A DNA stretch of 64,000 nt from Gremmenia infestans (Eukaryota; Ascomycota; Leotiomycetes; Helotiales; Hamatocanthoscyphaceae), in the NCBI GenBank assembly GCA_032629725.1, contig JAFEVB010000004.1:1240001-1304000 (forward strand). Direction: 5' to 3'. Shown here piece after piece: positions 44,203 through 55,235 of the stretch (position 1 is the first letter of the stretch; every line of letters starts with the position of its first letter). The notes beneath the pieces were generated by a model that saw nothing but the letters and a program-made list of their open reading frames with translations, had not been told where the DNA came from and did not search any database. Made by a program: the position numbers and the translations under genes.

Positions 44203-45125
44203 CCGATAGATGGGACTTTTGCTTTCCAAGCTGGGATTTTCAGAAGACTACTGGCCTCCGGACAATGCAAATGTAAACGAGAAGAAATAAGATGAGTGCG
44301 TTTACCCATGCAGTAAACACAATCAAAGAACAATGAAACCATGACAGCAGAATGAGTGAAATCTAAATTGCCTTTCTACTTTCTTCAAAGAAACAAGCAG
44401 TAATACATGGGAACAACATAAAATTCACATGTCTCCTATCTCCCACAGGTAAAATTTAAGCGAGGCTCGGCGGATGGCACTTCAGGGGTAAGCCCGCGGT
44501 TAACCAAAAGCGCATTTTGTTGAAACATAAGAAAGCCACCTCTGCTGCGATTAAATTAACAGAAGGTTCCATAACATCCTACGAGAATCCGTTGTTAACT
44601 GTCATCAACTAGACAGTGGGAATGAAAACAGAAATTTTAGAGTGCAAAGAAAGTAGATATTGCAATGAGCTCTGAATAATCGGAATTTGAAGTGCATGTC
44701 CATTTTTACTCGCATTGTGGGTTGGCGCGAAACCTTGAAAATCTGCAGCAGATAAGCAAGCTTGACAAGCTCTGAAATCTAGATGATTGATATGTCTTAT
44801 GCTCCGTTTGACGTTGTGTTGGAACAATGTCCACACAGGAGTGAGACGTTGACTTTTGGAGATATGCAAAAATTAGGCCCATGAGAGACTATCTGTTAGG
44901 GGCACGGTCTCCGGTGGAAATGGATGCAACTTGAAGGAAGACTTGAATTTTCAAATCCACGACAATGACTGATTTGAAGGCGGTCACCTTGCTCGCTCAG
45001 ATCGCGCTCAACCCCGTGGGTGTTCCTGTGATTGTGTATTTGAATTTTCGGCTATGCTTTAGGACTCTCCTGCTGTTTATGCCTAAAACATATTAGCAAG
45101 ACGAACGGGATACAGAGAAACTCAC
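44203..45125. other. intergenic region, nothing recognised
   Basis: No coding, RNA or repeat signal. Confidence 0.4.
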
Positions 45126-46238
45126 TTACTTCCATTCGTCCAGCAATTTCCTCATCTCATTGCTCATCCCAGTATACGATCCACCAAAACCAGCCACAAA
45201 TTTATCGCGTGCCTCCCCTGCGGCAATGTCACCGCCGTGCTCCAAACAAAGCTGAGCAGCCTCCAGGTAATCGCTAACAATTGCGTTGCAAAGACCGTCC
45301 GATGGATCAGCACCCGCATCGAGTATGAGCTTGACAGCCGAAGTCTTCTGAGATGAGATCGCGTACGACAGAGCCTGTCCAATCCTCGCACCGTACTTCA
45401 GTAGAATCTCAGCAGCGGGAGTATTGCAGGCTTGTAATGCATAGTTCAAGGGATATTTCGGCGTCCCTTTAAACCCGACCAGGTCCAATTCGTTGAGACC
45501 GTTACATGCATCACTAGCATTGACGTCCAAGTGGTATGTCTCGAGCAGATGAGTGATCATAGCGACTGCATTCTTGGAACGAACCGCATTGTGGAGAGCA
45601 TTACTGTGGTGGGGCCTAGCACCGCGCGAAACAAGATGGTCGAAAAGGTCGATATCGCCTTGAGCTGCGGCCGCGTTAAGAACCTCAACGGTATTGTCAC
45701 GGTATGATCTGTCGGTACCTTGCACCGTGTCGTTAGTAGGGCCATTAATATCTAGTCCGTGGTCCAGCAACCAATCCAGTATTTCTCGGCGGCTAGCAGC
45801 GGGGCCAGAAACAGATCTAAGATGCGTGTCAGATGAGCTAAGGATGTTTCTCAGGGGGGTTCTTTCTCCTTACGCCAGGATATTGGAATCTCCGGATTTG
45901 TAGTCCACTCCAAAGTCAGCAAGAAGCTGGAGCATTGCAGCAGAACGACATTCCTGAACGAGTATAGACGCGTTCAACAAGGTTGGGTCAGCCCCTTGAT
46001 CAAGTAGACACCGCATCCCTTCTAACCAGCCATTTTTAACCATCGGTTTTAGCAAACTTTTCACATCGGCGTCACTGAGCTTTCCAAAGGACTCTTCGAG
46101 CTGGTTGGTGAATTGGATGAGATCTGCTGTCTCACAAGCGGCCCAGCATTTCTCCAAAGCTATTTCATGTGGCTTGAGTATCTGCTGCCGTGTATCTGCT
46201 GGGTTTTCTTCAATTGGAGCTTGATTCTCCGATTGCAT
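45126..46238 (-). CDS. ankyrin-repeat protein (351 aa)
   Basis: Two exons, 46238-45874 and 45816-45126, with a 57-bp intron in phase 2. Repeats are visible as GWLEGMRCLLDQGADPTLLN, REILDWLLDHGLDINGPT, AAAQGDIDLFDHLVSRGARP, ALHNAVRSKNAVAMITHLLE, YALQACNTPAAEILLKYGAR, YAISSQKTSAVKLILDAGAD and DYLEAAQLCLEHGGD, so most of the protein is an ankyrin solenoid. There is no effector domain at either end and no signal peptide. Ankyrin-only proteins of this size are abundant in filamentous ascomycetes, often as fast-changing singletons. The binding partner cannot be told from sequence. Confidence 0.88.
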
Positions 46239-47103
46239 GTTGCTTTGGTTGAGTTCGAAAGAGAGCGAATGTAAGATTTATGTCGAGACGGAGAAGCTGT
46301 GCCTGACTTCTGAATTACTTCTAGGCAGAAACATTAGAGCGAATCAAGGTACGAGATAGAGTTGATGTAGGGACGAATCCTGATATAAGCGTTTACATAA
46401 AGAACGAACGACATACTGAACCGGCGTTGATGATAACAGTGGCGCAGAAGATGGAATTCTACCTACCTAGGTAGGTAGTTCCGAAGGTAGAGGGGTGAGG
46501 CTCCGCTCATAAACCTTAGGCGCAGACGAATTACGGGGTTGATTGACCGGAGCCTTCCTTCCTACCCTACTCCTTGCCGCGGAAAAGTAATTTGAGCCCC
46601 GCTTGTTCTACATTGAGGATTTTTGGTGATAAACGGTGATCAGCTAGATCTAAATACTATTCCTAGCCACTTGATTGGCTGTTTAAAACAAATTATTCAA
46701 ACCTAAGAAGGGAATTAAAACTTTTCGGCCGCACGGAACATTGGACCAGCTTCTGATTGGTGGGTCTAGAAGACTTCCCCATCAAGCGAGCCTTCGCCAC
46801 TTTATATATAGAATATTATAATCAAATAGTAGCCGCTTATGTTTGATCTATATAATATTCATATTCTTACATGTATCAAATTTATATATAGCTTGACTTG
46901 GAGTTCATGAAAGCAGTAGCTCTTTTTTATTACTATAGTAAACTGGCGAGACTGGCTTATTGCAAAGGATGGATCATTGCATACCTACGAAGTAAAGTAG
47001 GGAACGTTTCTACCTTGGTAAAGCTATATTGAGTGGAGTGGAGAGCTTCAGGGGCTACGTAGGGCTATCCACGGCTAGGCTAGGCTTAGGTAAATTATAT
47101 ACC
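46239..47103. other. AT-rich flank of the repeat island
   Basis: Carries the second copy of the dispersed repeat (about 46590-46740) and TA-rich sequence. ACCTAGGTAGGT-type short palindromes occur at about 46463-46482. No gene seen. Confidence 0.45.
46590..46740. repeat. dispersed repeat, copy 2 (first copy near 15935-16090)
   Basis: Same block order as the first copy, best conserved over TCTAAATACTATTCCTAGCC and ACTTGATTGG. Intergenic, non-coding. Confidence 0.55.
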
Positions 47104-47105
47104 TA

Positions 47106-48455
47106 GGTAAGAGTAAGGGCCATTACTCTCCGTACACCTAAGCGAAAACCACCATTTCCACCCTCCCTCTTTAACTATGAATAACTTTTTAATTTATTAA
47201 TAGAATTGCGCCAAATTGAAAATGTAGATTAATTAATAGTAGCTAATCCATATACTTTAATAATATCCTCAAGTTTACAGGTTAATTGTTTAGTATAATG
47301 CTAGAAGTTATATGGATCTACCTAATCCTATAGCTTTTACAGCTCCCCTCTTAAATCCTCTATACTTTTAGGCACATATGCCAATTTCTTTAGCTCTTCT
47401 TTTATCTATCGCTAGACTTTCTTAATAGGATTTAAATTAGGTGAAGAAGGAGGCCACTTAAACCCGCGGATCCTATGCTGGAGCCTTAGCAAGCGGGCGC
47501 TTCCTAAATGCACCTTTGCCCTATCTTCCATAAAGATATACTCTAGACCAAGCTAGTCAAAAAGTGGGAAAATAATAGGTTCTAAGACCTGCTAGAGGTA
47601 GGCCTTAGAGCAAATTCCCTTACAGCTAGGAAGCTTCTCTATAAACACTAATTCTGACTTATAGTCCTAGCCTATTACTCCCTAAATTATTACTAATACC
47701 CTTCCGGATCTGTAAATAGACTATATGCAATTGGTACAGCGCTTTTTATCTATCCGCTCTGTAACCTAGATCCTTCCAGTCTTCCCTGTTTTAAATGTAG
47801 CTTTATCTAACTATATAACCTTCCTCTAATCCCTTTCTTGTTTGCTGTCATCTCTAGAGGCTGCATAGTCGGATGTCCCCTACCACTAATGCTCTAATGC
47901 AAACCGCTATCTCTTCTTAGCTTATTGGCGTGATATATAAGGCCGTGGGCATGCAATACAGCGTTAGTAGCCTGCGCGGCGCAGTTCTCGTCGTATGGTT
48001 CTTGCAGAGGCTTAAATGCCTAGTTGCGTTCTTACTTGTTTAAATGTAAGGCGACGCGTGGACCAGTTATTTGCGATATAGCGGATACAGCGGCGGATCT
48101 CTCTAATAGACATCAAATAAGGCTTATAAACTTGGGTTTTGCGTCTTCTGCGAGAGTGTTCTTGGTGTAGAATATCCCTAATAGTCAATCGGGAAGCAGT
48201 GGTCTTTTGGCGGATCTCGCTGAGGGAAAAGCCAAGCCGTCCTAATGCGCGAATAACTGCACGCGCAGGAGAGAGCTACTTATTTCCAGGCTTTGGGATA
48301 TTAGGGCTTGATAAAGAACGTCGTCCATTGTTAATTTTAAGGTGTTTAGATAAGTGGTTATTTTATTATTAATTATTTAAGAAAGAGGGTGGCTAGGAGC
48401 GACGCGACGCGTTTCTCGCTTAGGTGTACGGAGAGTAATGGCCCCTACTCTTACC
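47106..48455 (-). mobile_element. Tc1/mariner transposon, inactivated by RIP-like mutation
   Basis: A 1,350-bp element between TA dinucleotides (47104-47105 and 48456-48457), the target duplication of this superfamily. The terminal inverted repeats are about 40 bp with one mismatch in the first 40 (starting GGTAAGAGTA.GGGCCATTA). The minus strand encodes a ruined transposase. The N-terminal part includes SRRRRKTQVYKPY and a block near RTIRRELRRAGY. The catalytic region has the relic of WSDEATF (now LDKATFKTGKTGRI) and a C-terminal FKWPPSSPNLNPIKKV...IKEELK, the Tc1 SPDLNPIE block. Stops replace Trp codons repeatedly (TGG to TAG), the TpG-to-TpA change left by repeat-induced point mutation. 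Not active. Confidence 0.92.
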
Positions 48456-48696
48456 TATTTAGAGTATACGAAGCACCAAGTATGGAGTGCATGCTAGCTA
48501 TTAGGTAGCACGCGAGGCCCAAACATGCTACTTCCCGCGGCTCCTCTTTTGGCGGACCCGGCCTAGGTAAGCTTTCTTTAACACTTAGCCCTTGGCAAGG
48601 GGGAGATTTTGATTGGTCGTTGATTCAGGCCATCATCGCTCTTTTCTCATACAAGAACAGTCTATAAATAGGACTAAGCTTTAAGGTACCCACGTA

Positions 48697-48864
48697 CAGT
48701 GGGGTGCAAAAAGTGTGAACCCATGTCTTTAAGGCTAATTTGGAAAAGTAACCGCTTGACTTGTTCACGTTAGAGGTTGCGCCCCTTCTAACGTGAATAA
48801 GTCAAGCGGTTACTTTTCCAAATTAGCCTTAAAGACATGGGTTCACAATGTTTGCATCCCACTG
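48697..48864. mobile_element. palindromic MITE of the Tc1/mariner type, 168 bp
   Basis: Nearly perfect inverted repeat: arms of about 77 bp around a short spacer (about 48776-48787), starting CAGTGGGGTGCAAAAAG and ending with its complement (CAGTGGGATGCAAAC). It is flanked by TA on both sides (48695-48696 and 48865-48866). The ends differ from those of the neighbouring 1.35-kb element, so another transposase would have moved it. RNA from it would fold into a long hairpin. Confidence 0.93.
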
Positions 48865-49378
48865 TATGCAAGCCATTCTCCAAGCTTGGAGGCTGAAAAC
48901 CTAAGATCTGAAACAGACTTTCAATTTTATTTTAGGATAAGCGACTTAAAATGCCCCAGCTACCTGGGATCCGAAGCGAGGTACCTGTTTAGGGGGTAAG
49001 CGCCGATTAGGCGCGTCTGAGGTAAAGGAAAAACGCGCGAGTCTCCTTAAAGTTCCTGGAACGCCGTCCGACATAAGGATTAGGTAGTCATTCATATAAA
49101 AATGAGGATTACAATGTAATATCCCGCCGATGGTTGGTCTGTTGGATGTTATGTTACGTAAGGTATTCATTCTACGTTCGTTCATTCTATTTATGAATCT
49201 ATCACTATAGTAAGTAAAGTCGTATTCAATTCCACCTTCGAGAATGAGGCGGCACTTGCTCGCTTTAGATCCCCACATGCAACACATAAAGCATACAGTA
49301 CTTCGGGAGGGGGTGGGGTGGTTTACTCACGGGAAAAAAGTGGATATCCGGAAACATCGGACGAAAACCCTTATAAGT

Positions 49379-49443
49379 GTAAAAAGTGGACTTTTATGGA
49401 TTTCTGGTCTGCGAGTACTCAAAAACGTTTGATTATATGGTAA
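49379..49443. repeat. short dispersed repeat, copy 1
   Basis: Shares GTAAAAAGTGGA, TTTATGGATTTCT, GAGTACT and ATATGGTAA in order with 55521-55577. Probably the end of a degraded element. Confidence 0.6.
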
Positions 49444-50625
49444 GATCTTCTCCGTACATATCCCAACATGCAAAGTATTCCTATTGCTATACGGAGTAGC
49501 TATTACTCTTATCTATTATCTACTGCGTGCCTTAGCGAAATCTTTTCTAAGCATCCACGGAAGTAGCTTTCGGAGGGCCAGCAGAGACTCTAGAGCATCA
49601 CTTACCGCGGGAGATGAAATTGGGGGGGGGGTAATTTGTATTTGCTTCTGCGAGACTGGAATGAGAATTGCTATTACACCCCACACCCTATGTCTCGCGA
49701 AGTGGTCGAAGACGTAGTTTTGATATTACTATGTGAGGGCCTTATTATCTGTACATTTGTGCTAAAAGAAGCTGTTTGCTAAAGCATGCTGTTTTGTCCC
49801 TTACTGGCACTTCTAAGTTGAAAGAGAGAGAAACACCGCATGTCTAGGACATCCACAATTTCGACTACATTTGGACTTAGTCACTTAGCCCCGGTACAAT
49901 CCCACGCCCCTCAATGAACATCTGCTTGGTTGCTCCATAATCTGTTAGATCTGTTTCTCGTATATCCGCTTTGTTCATCTTCGGCTTTTTTCGCCGCATT
50001 GTGGCCCAGACCGTCCCCAGGCTAGGATGACAGTCCTATCCTCATATAGTAGCACCGACTATTCCTAAGGGGTACTAAGGATCACAGAAAAGCAGGTTTG
50101 ATAGATGAAACGCATACTGAGCTATTCTTGCTATCGCTGAAAGATATTCATGGATCTAATGAGATATAGAACATTGGGACGAGGAGACATGTGGGCCAAT
50201 CAGGATTACAAAACTGTGGTCGAAGGATGTGTAAAGTTGCATCTATGAAGAACTCTCCACTATCACGCTGTGGAAATTGGAGATGGGTCACTGAGCCTAG
50301 GCCTCTCAATCCTTCTTCCTTTTCATTTCTATTTTTCTTGTACGTTGAAGAGCAAAGGATGAATGGTGCAATTGTTCTGGAGACGGTAAACAAATTTCAT
50401 GGCAAGACTTGAGATAGATCTGGATCCAGGAAATATATAATAGGTCGTTCTACTCATCTTTCTAGTTCATCATTACACAGTTTATCACTCTCTTTCACTT
50501 AACCCAGTTTTTCATACTCAGACTACAACTTTATCACTTTGCTTCGTCCTAGCCTTCACTTCAAGACTAATTGGGCATACGTTCATTATTTTCTTCTCGG
50601 AGTAGTTTCTTCTTCCCTTGCGACC

Positions 50626-53434
50626 ATGCTCCTGAGAAACACATTATGGGGACTTTGTCTCTTGGGTGGCGCCGCTGCTGATATGCCACATCTTGTGGCT
50701 CGGTCCCAAAGCACTGCACTGGCGTCAGCGAATACTACAGGGAATGCCACAATGCCTAGTACTGGAAACCTTTGCGGAATAGGCGCTCCTGGTGAAAGTG
50801 AGTCGCACCTATGTAAAGCATTGCTTGACCCCTAGCTGATCTGATAATCAGGTATGACCAGCGATACCGACGATTCCAACCTGGTAACAGCAACATGCTC
50901 AGACTGCGTTACGGTGTCAGGTGTCGTCGTCGGCACGGCTGTGCCCTCGACTTTCACAGATCAAACAGCCTCATTTCTGGACGACACGAACAACAAGAGA
51001 GCCCAGCTGACGGCCGTGCCCCGGCAGACTCTGCTGCCACGGGCTCCGAAAGCCGTACCCTTGGCCGAGCCAGACCCGAATGACCAAAAGAATTTTATGT
51101 TAGGAATAAAAGACAGTATCTCATCTACCTCTGCTACTAACATTGGAATATCTCCGTCCGCTAAGCAGCTACAGAAATGGACAATTCCGCTTCAGATAAA
51201 TGGCAAGACAGTAAATACACCAATTGGGGCGACTGGGGTATGGTACCCATGGCCCAACAGCGCCAAAAACTACAAGATTCAGGGCATGAGCGGATGCACT
51301 GCGGTTCTAGTCGTGGTATGTCGCTTGTTCCTTGTACATTTGGTTGCTAATCTCTCAGGGAAACTCGGGTTTCTGGGCCGGGCATTTCTGGGAGGCCTCC
51401 AAACCAGAAAACATAAACGGAGGAAGCTCCTTCATGTACCGCTATGGCAAAGGCGCCGGTGAGGAGGTCGAAAGACCCCTTGCAGACTTCAAAACAATTG
51501 CCGCCGATATTCTTGGAAAGGCTGCACCGGCAGATGCGGATTCTTTTATAAGTTTGCTTGATTTGCAGACAAATAAGGGCGATCCCCTTGGTAGAGATAA
51601 TGGGGGTGGGGATGTATACATCATTACAAAAGCCGCAGGGTAAGTGAAAGCCGCGGTACCTTTTCTATGCTAAGATTCTTTCAGTACCTCGGCAGCACAG
51701 CAGAAGAAACAGCGGTATCAAGATCAAATCTCGGCCCTGACAACAGCTATTCGAAAATATGTTCGACCAAATACAATCACTGTTCGCACCTATATTGGAG
51801 ATACAAGCGCCTTCACGGGCAACCCTGCGGTTTCGCCTGCAGGCGTACCAATAGACCTGAATGGTGTTACCATAATGCAGTATAGCCCCTATGCGGGGAA
51901 CAACAACAAAGGTTGTCCGGAAGCGCGAGCGAGAGTCTGGGAGGAGGTGAACACTTCGCCAGCAATCGACAGAAAATGGGCATCGACTTTAGCTGGTTTG
52001 AAGAAAAGGGACGGCGCAGCGTGTAAGTGCGAATAAGAGCATCGCGGGAAAATAGCTAATATTCCCAGGCGCTCTACCGTCTTCAGCTTCCTCATCTGCG
52101 TCGGCAGCCCCCGCTTCAACTAAGTCCTCGACCGCGGCGGCAGTCACCACTTCAACTAAGTCTTCAACCGCGGCAATCGCCACTACACGCCCTTGCTACG
52201 TCGAGGAAGACCCGGATAAAAACCAAGGAGCGAGTTGTGTGTGCAGCAATGGACACACAATCCCAATAGTCACTACTACCAACTCGGCGGGATCGGTCGA
52301 TAATTGTCCATGGCCTACAATCCCACCCCAGGCGCTAACAACGTCCAAAGTGACGAACGATAAACAATACCTATATACATATACGGATATTAGCAGGAAA
52401 GTGATTGAGTGCCAGACCTTTACCAAGAATAATTTCGGAGGTGTTGAGGCGTCGTTTTGTAAGTGGCCATTCTGAAACCCACGAGGCTATTCCGCATTAC
52501 CCCCAGAAAACGCTAACTTGGAACTTTCAGGTGTGGGCTCCACAGCAGTGCTCTACGAGCCTCCATTAGCCACTATGGAGATGGGCTCTTCCAAGGTTAA
52601 TGTGGGAACCACAATGACAGGAGAAGTACTCTACACAAGTATCTCCAACGCTTTGACAAGTTTATGTCCAACTCCAACCTCTTCCGGTGCTTGGACATCT
52701 TGCCAGACCGGCACGGTAAAAGTCGGACAAGCTGCCTATCTCGAAAGTGGCCAGCCAGAAGAAGGCGAGGTGACACTCCACGTCACGGATGCTCAGTATA
52801 ACTCAACCGACTACCTCAACTTGTTTATCAATATGATAGCTGGAAGCGCTAACGCCAGTGCCACTGGGAAGAACTGCAAACCTCTTGATTGGTCATATGT
52901 GACCGAAAACGTCAAAAGAGATGTCGATGGGAGAGCGGTCGGCCCACCTGAGCCAGTTCAGCACAAGGGTACTAGCACCTTCTGTAACCTCAACAGTTTC
53001 CTCGATACACAGTGGTACGACGGTATCCAAGAGTCAGCACAAATGTGGTTTGAAACAGAGGTAGGATAAATCTTACTATTGGAGTTCTCGCATTTCGAAC
53101 AACAAAGCTAATCCTCTATTCTTAGTTTGGCTTCGCAGCAGGAGAGCTGGGCGACTTCGATTGCGTTGGTAGTGTGGACGTCGTAGCAGAGGTTCTCGGG
53201 GCAATCTTCGATGCCATATTCCCCGAATTTGCATGGCTTATCGAGACTGGTGTGGTGCTAGGTGAGCTAGCTTGTGAAGCAGCAGAGATATTTAATCCTA
53301 CGAGATCGAAGAGAGACATAGAGCAGGACAAGGCAGACGCGAAGTTGGCGAGAGCTTGGAAAAAAGAGGCGAAGAAGGATAGAAAGCTGCCGATGCCGGA
53401 GCATAAGAAGCGCGAGCTTGGTATTATTGATTGA
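50626..53434 (+). CDS. large secreted multi-domain protein (827 aa) with SGC...H dyad
   Basis: Seven exons: 50626-50797, 50852-51315, 51359-51639, 51685-52022, 52069-52458, 52531-53060 and 53126-53434. All joins keep frame. MLLRNTLWGLCLLGGAAA is a signal peptide. Domain 1 (about 100-410) contains YKIQGMSGCTAVLVV and, 15 residues after its Cys, the His of SGFWAGHFWE, then DVYIITKAAGTS and VRTYIGD. A Ser/Thr-rich linker follows (SSASSSASAAPASTKSSTAA), then CYVEEDPDKNQGASCVCSNG, a Cys module found in many fungal secreted proteins. The C-terminal domain has several Cys and hydrophobic helices (VVAEVLGAIFDAIFPEFAWL). Dibasic KR sites (LKKRDG, NVKRDV, SKRDI) suggest Kex2 cleavage. The domain-1 pattern recurs in uncharacterised fungal secreted proteins. 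A deamidase-like fold is a hypothesis. Function unknown. Confidence 0.85.
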
Positions 53435-54005
53435 TAGGGAAGGGCGAATTTCATTGTATCTGTGTATAAATTTTTTGCATTGTTTGTACTTATATAGTCA
53501 ACGTTAGTCTATATCATTTTGGGGCACCTAAGTAAGCAATATGAGAGGAGGTTTAGCGTGCCAGAAGAGGATTAGCGCCGCGCATCGAATTCTGCAGCTC
53601 GCAAGTTGCGAGTCGCAACAATAGCGGTCTTATAGTAAGCAACATAATACGAAACACTACAAACATTGCTGACCATACCCCAAACTGCTATATTGTGGAG
53701 GGAACAAGACAACCCCGAGCTCTAGGTTAGGATCTGACTTTCAGTATCATCATAATAAAATGATATATTTGACTTCATGGTGTATTCAAATGAGTGTGTA
53801 GAAGATGTGGTTCTAAGTTACAGCAGAAGACTTTTATAAGGGGTGCCCCAGCGAAGCTGCATCCCAAGTTCACGTAATTCTCGTCACTCTATAGCCCCAC
53901 CACACAATATAATGATATCTAAATGCTGCATGACATATACGGCAAGGAAGTAGGGTTATAGTAGAACTTCATTTTTATTCTCGCTGACTTGGTATTGGCT
54001 ACACC
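53435..54005. other. convergent 3' flanks, nothing recognised
   Basis: Between the secreted-protein gene and DUG3. No gene, RNA or clear repeat. Confidence 0.45.
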
Positions 54006-55235
54006 TTATTTTGTCCTCCCATCCCCAGGGTAACTCACTTTCTCGGTTCCAATCAAGCCTTCACTACCCACCAAAACAACTCGATTCTTCTCCACCAAAT
54101 CCCACTCCGCATCTTTATAAGTAGTCGGCTCACTAGAAATGATAAAATGCTTCCCATGCTCACTCGCATTCTTCCTTGCGTGGGGATTATGTCCCTCGGC
54201 GCCCTTGGCTGCTTGTTTCCCATTAACGCTGATCCCATCGCCTTTTCCATGCGGGCCCTTGGCTCCATCTGGGTGGTCGGGATACTGTCTGTTGAGCGTA
54301 ACTCCCGCGGCAGTGCTGTGGTATAGACTCGGCGGCTGCTCCGTGGGGTGGTTCCGGAATCGGCATGCAACGAGGCTTTGGCCATCTGTGACGGCGACAT
54401 TGAGATCATTTGGCTGGGCCTTGGAGCCTAGGAGAGACGTTTGGACGGTAATTATGGTTTCGATGGTCTTGAAAAGCGCATCCCTTAGGGCTTGCGGAGT
54501 GTGGTATTCTTCCCATGCTGCAGGAATGCCGTCTGCGTTTGCCGCCGAGGTGGAGGCTGGACACAAGATAGACATGAAAAGCGCAGCTAAATGCTCCGTA
54601 TCGGTGCCCCCTTCAATATGGGAGTACGCCTCCTGACTCATAGGCTCACAAATCTTCCGCTTTATAGCAGCGAAGTCGGAGATAAAACCATTGTGCATGA
54701 TAGTATGGATCCCGAAAGTAAATGGGTGGTTATTGATGGGTGTTATGGCCGTGGCGGTCGCTGCACGGATGTGTGCAAAGACCACTTTGCTTGCAGTATT
54801 GCTGCAAATGGAACGGAAGTTTGCATCGTGGAAGGGGGGCTGGATGGTCTTGTAGAGCACGGGGTGGAGGGCTGGGTGTGCGGGGGAGGGGGAGGGGGAG
54901 GGGGAGGGGGAGAAGGCAGTAAGGGCAGATGAGTACCAGACGGCGCCGAAGCCGTCAACGTTGAAGAGACGGTTGCGAGCTGTGATCTCGGCTTGGGTGG
55001 TGGGCTCAGCGTGGATAGCGGGGTCATGGGAGAGGAGTTTGGGCAGGTAGTGCTGGTGGATTTGCTTGCTCAAGGAATGAGCAGGAGCTGGATGAGGGTG
55101 TTAGCTATGGCTTATTCTTGGGATGAAATGGGATGAGATGGGATGGAATTGGGGAGTACTCGAGTACATACTGACGAGAACGTCCTCGAGGAGACATGGC
55201 TCCGTTTGGGAGATGTAGGCAAACCAGCGACACAT
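54006..55235 (-). CDS. DUG3: Dug3-type class II glutamine amidotransferase
   Basis: With Dug2, Dug3 degrades glutathione in the cytosol by removing the gamma-glutamyl group. Exons 55235-55172 and 55087-54006, 84-bp intron, give 381 aa. The start MCRWFAYISQTEPCLLEDVL is diagnostic: Cys2 becomes the N-terminal nucleophile after Met removal. Next come the family blocks HSLSKQIHQHYLPKL, RNRLFNVDGFGAVWY, NHPFTFGIHTIMHNGFISDF and EGGTDTEHLAALFM. A (Ser-Pro)n stretch at about residues 80-90 (FSPSPSPSPSP) comes from a GGGGGA microsatellite and may vary in length. A Gly/Lys-rich insert (about 290-330) precedes the last strand. Length is near yeast Dug3 (357 aa). Confidence 0.95.
54882..54913. repeat. 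hexanucleotide microsatellite coding for Ser-Pro repeats in DUG3
   Basis: About five GGGGGA units; each encodes one Ser-Pro pair on the minus strand, so length changes keep frame. Confidence 0.85.

Larger units (their letters stand above)
48456..50625. other. repeat-rich intergenic region
   Basis: Holds the MITE at 48697-48864 and one copy of a short dispersed repeat at 49379-49443. The right end, from about 50440, is the promoter and leader of the secreted-protein gene. No intact gene recognised. Confidence 0.45.

Noticed and set aside
50839..50847. ATCTGATAA, also a match to the SreA motif
   Set aside because: It lies inside intron 1 of the secreted-protein gene where CTGATAA serves as a likely branch site, so the match is probably chance.
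54139..54636. 165-aa plus-strand frame opposite DUG3
   Set aside because: It is the antisense shadow of the clear Dug3 coding region.
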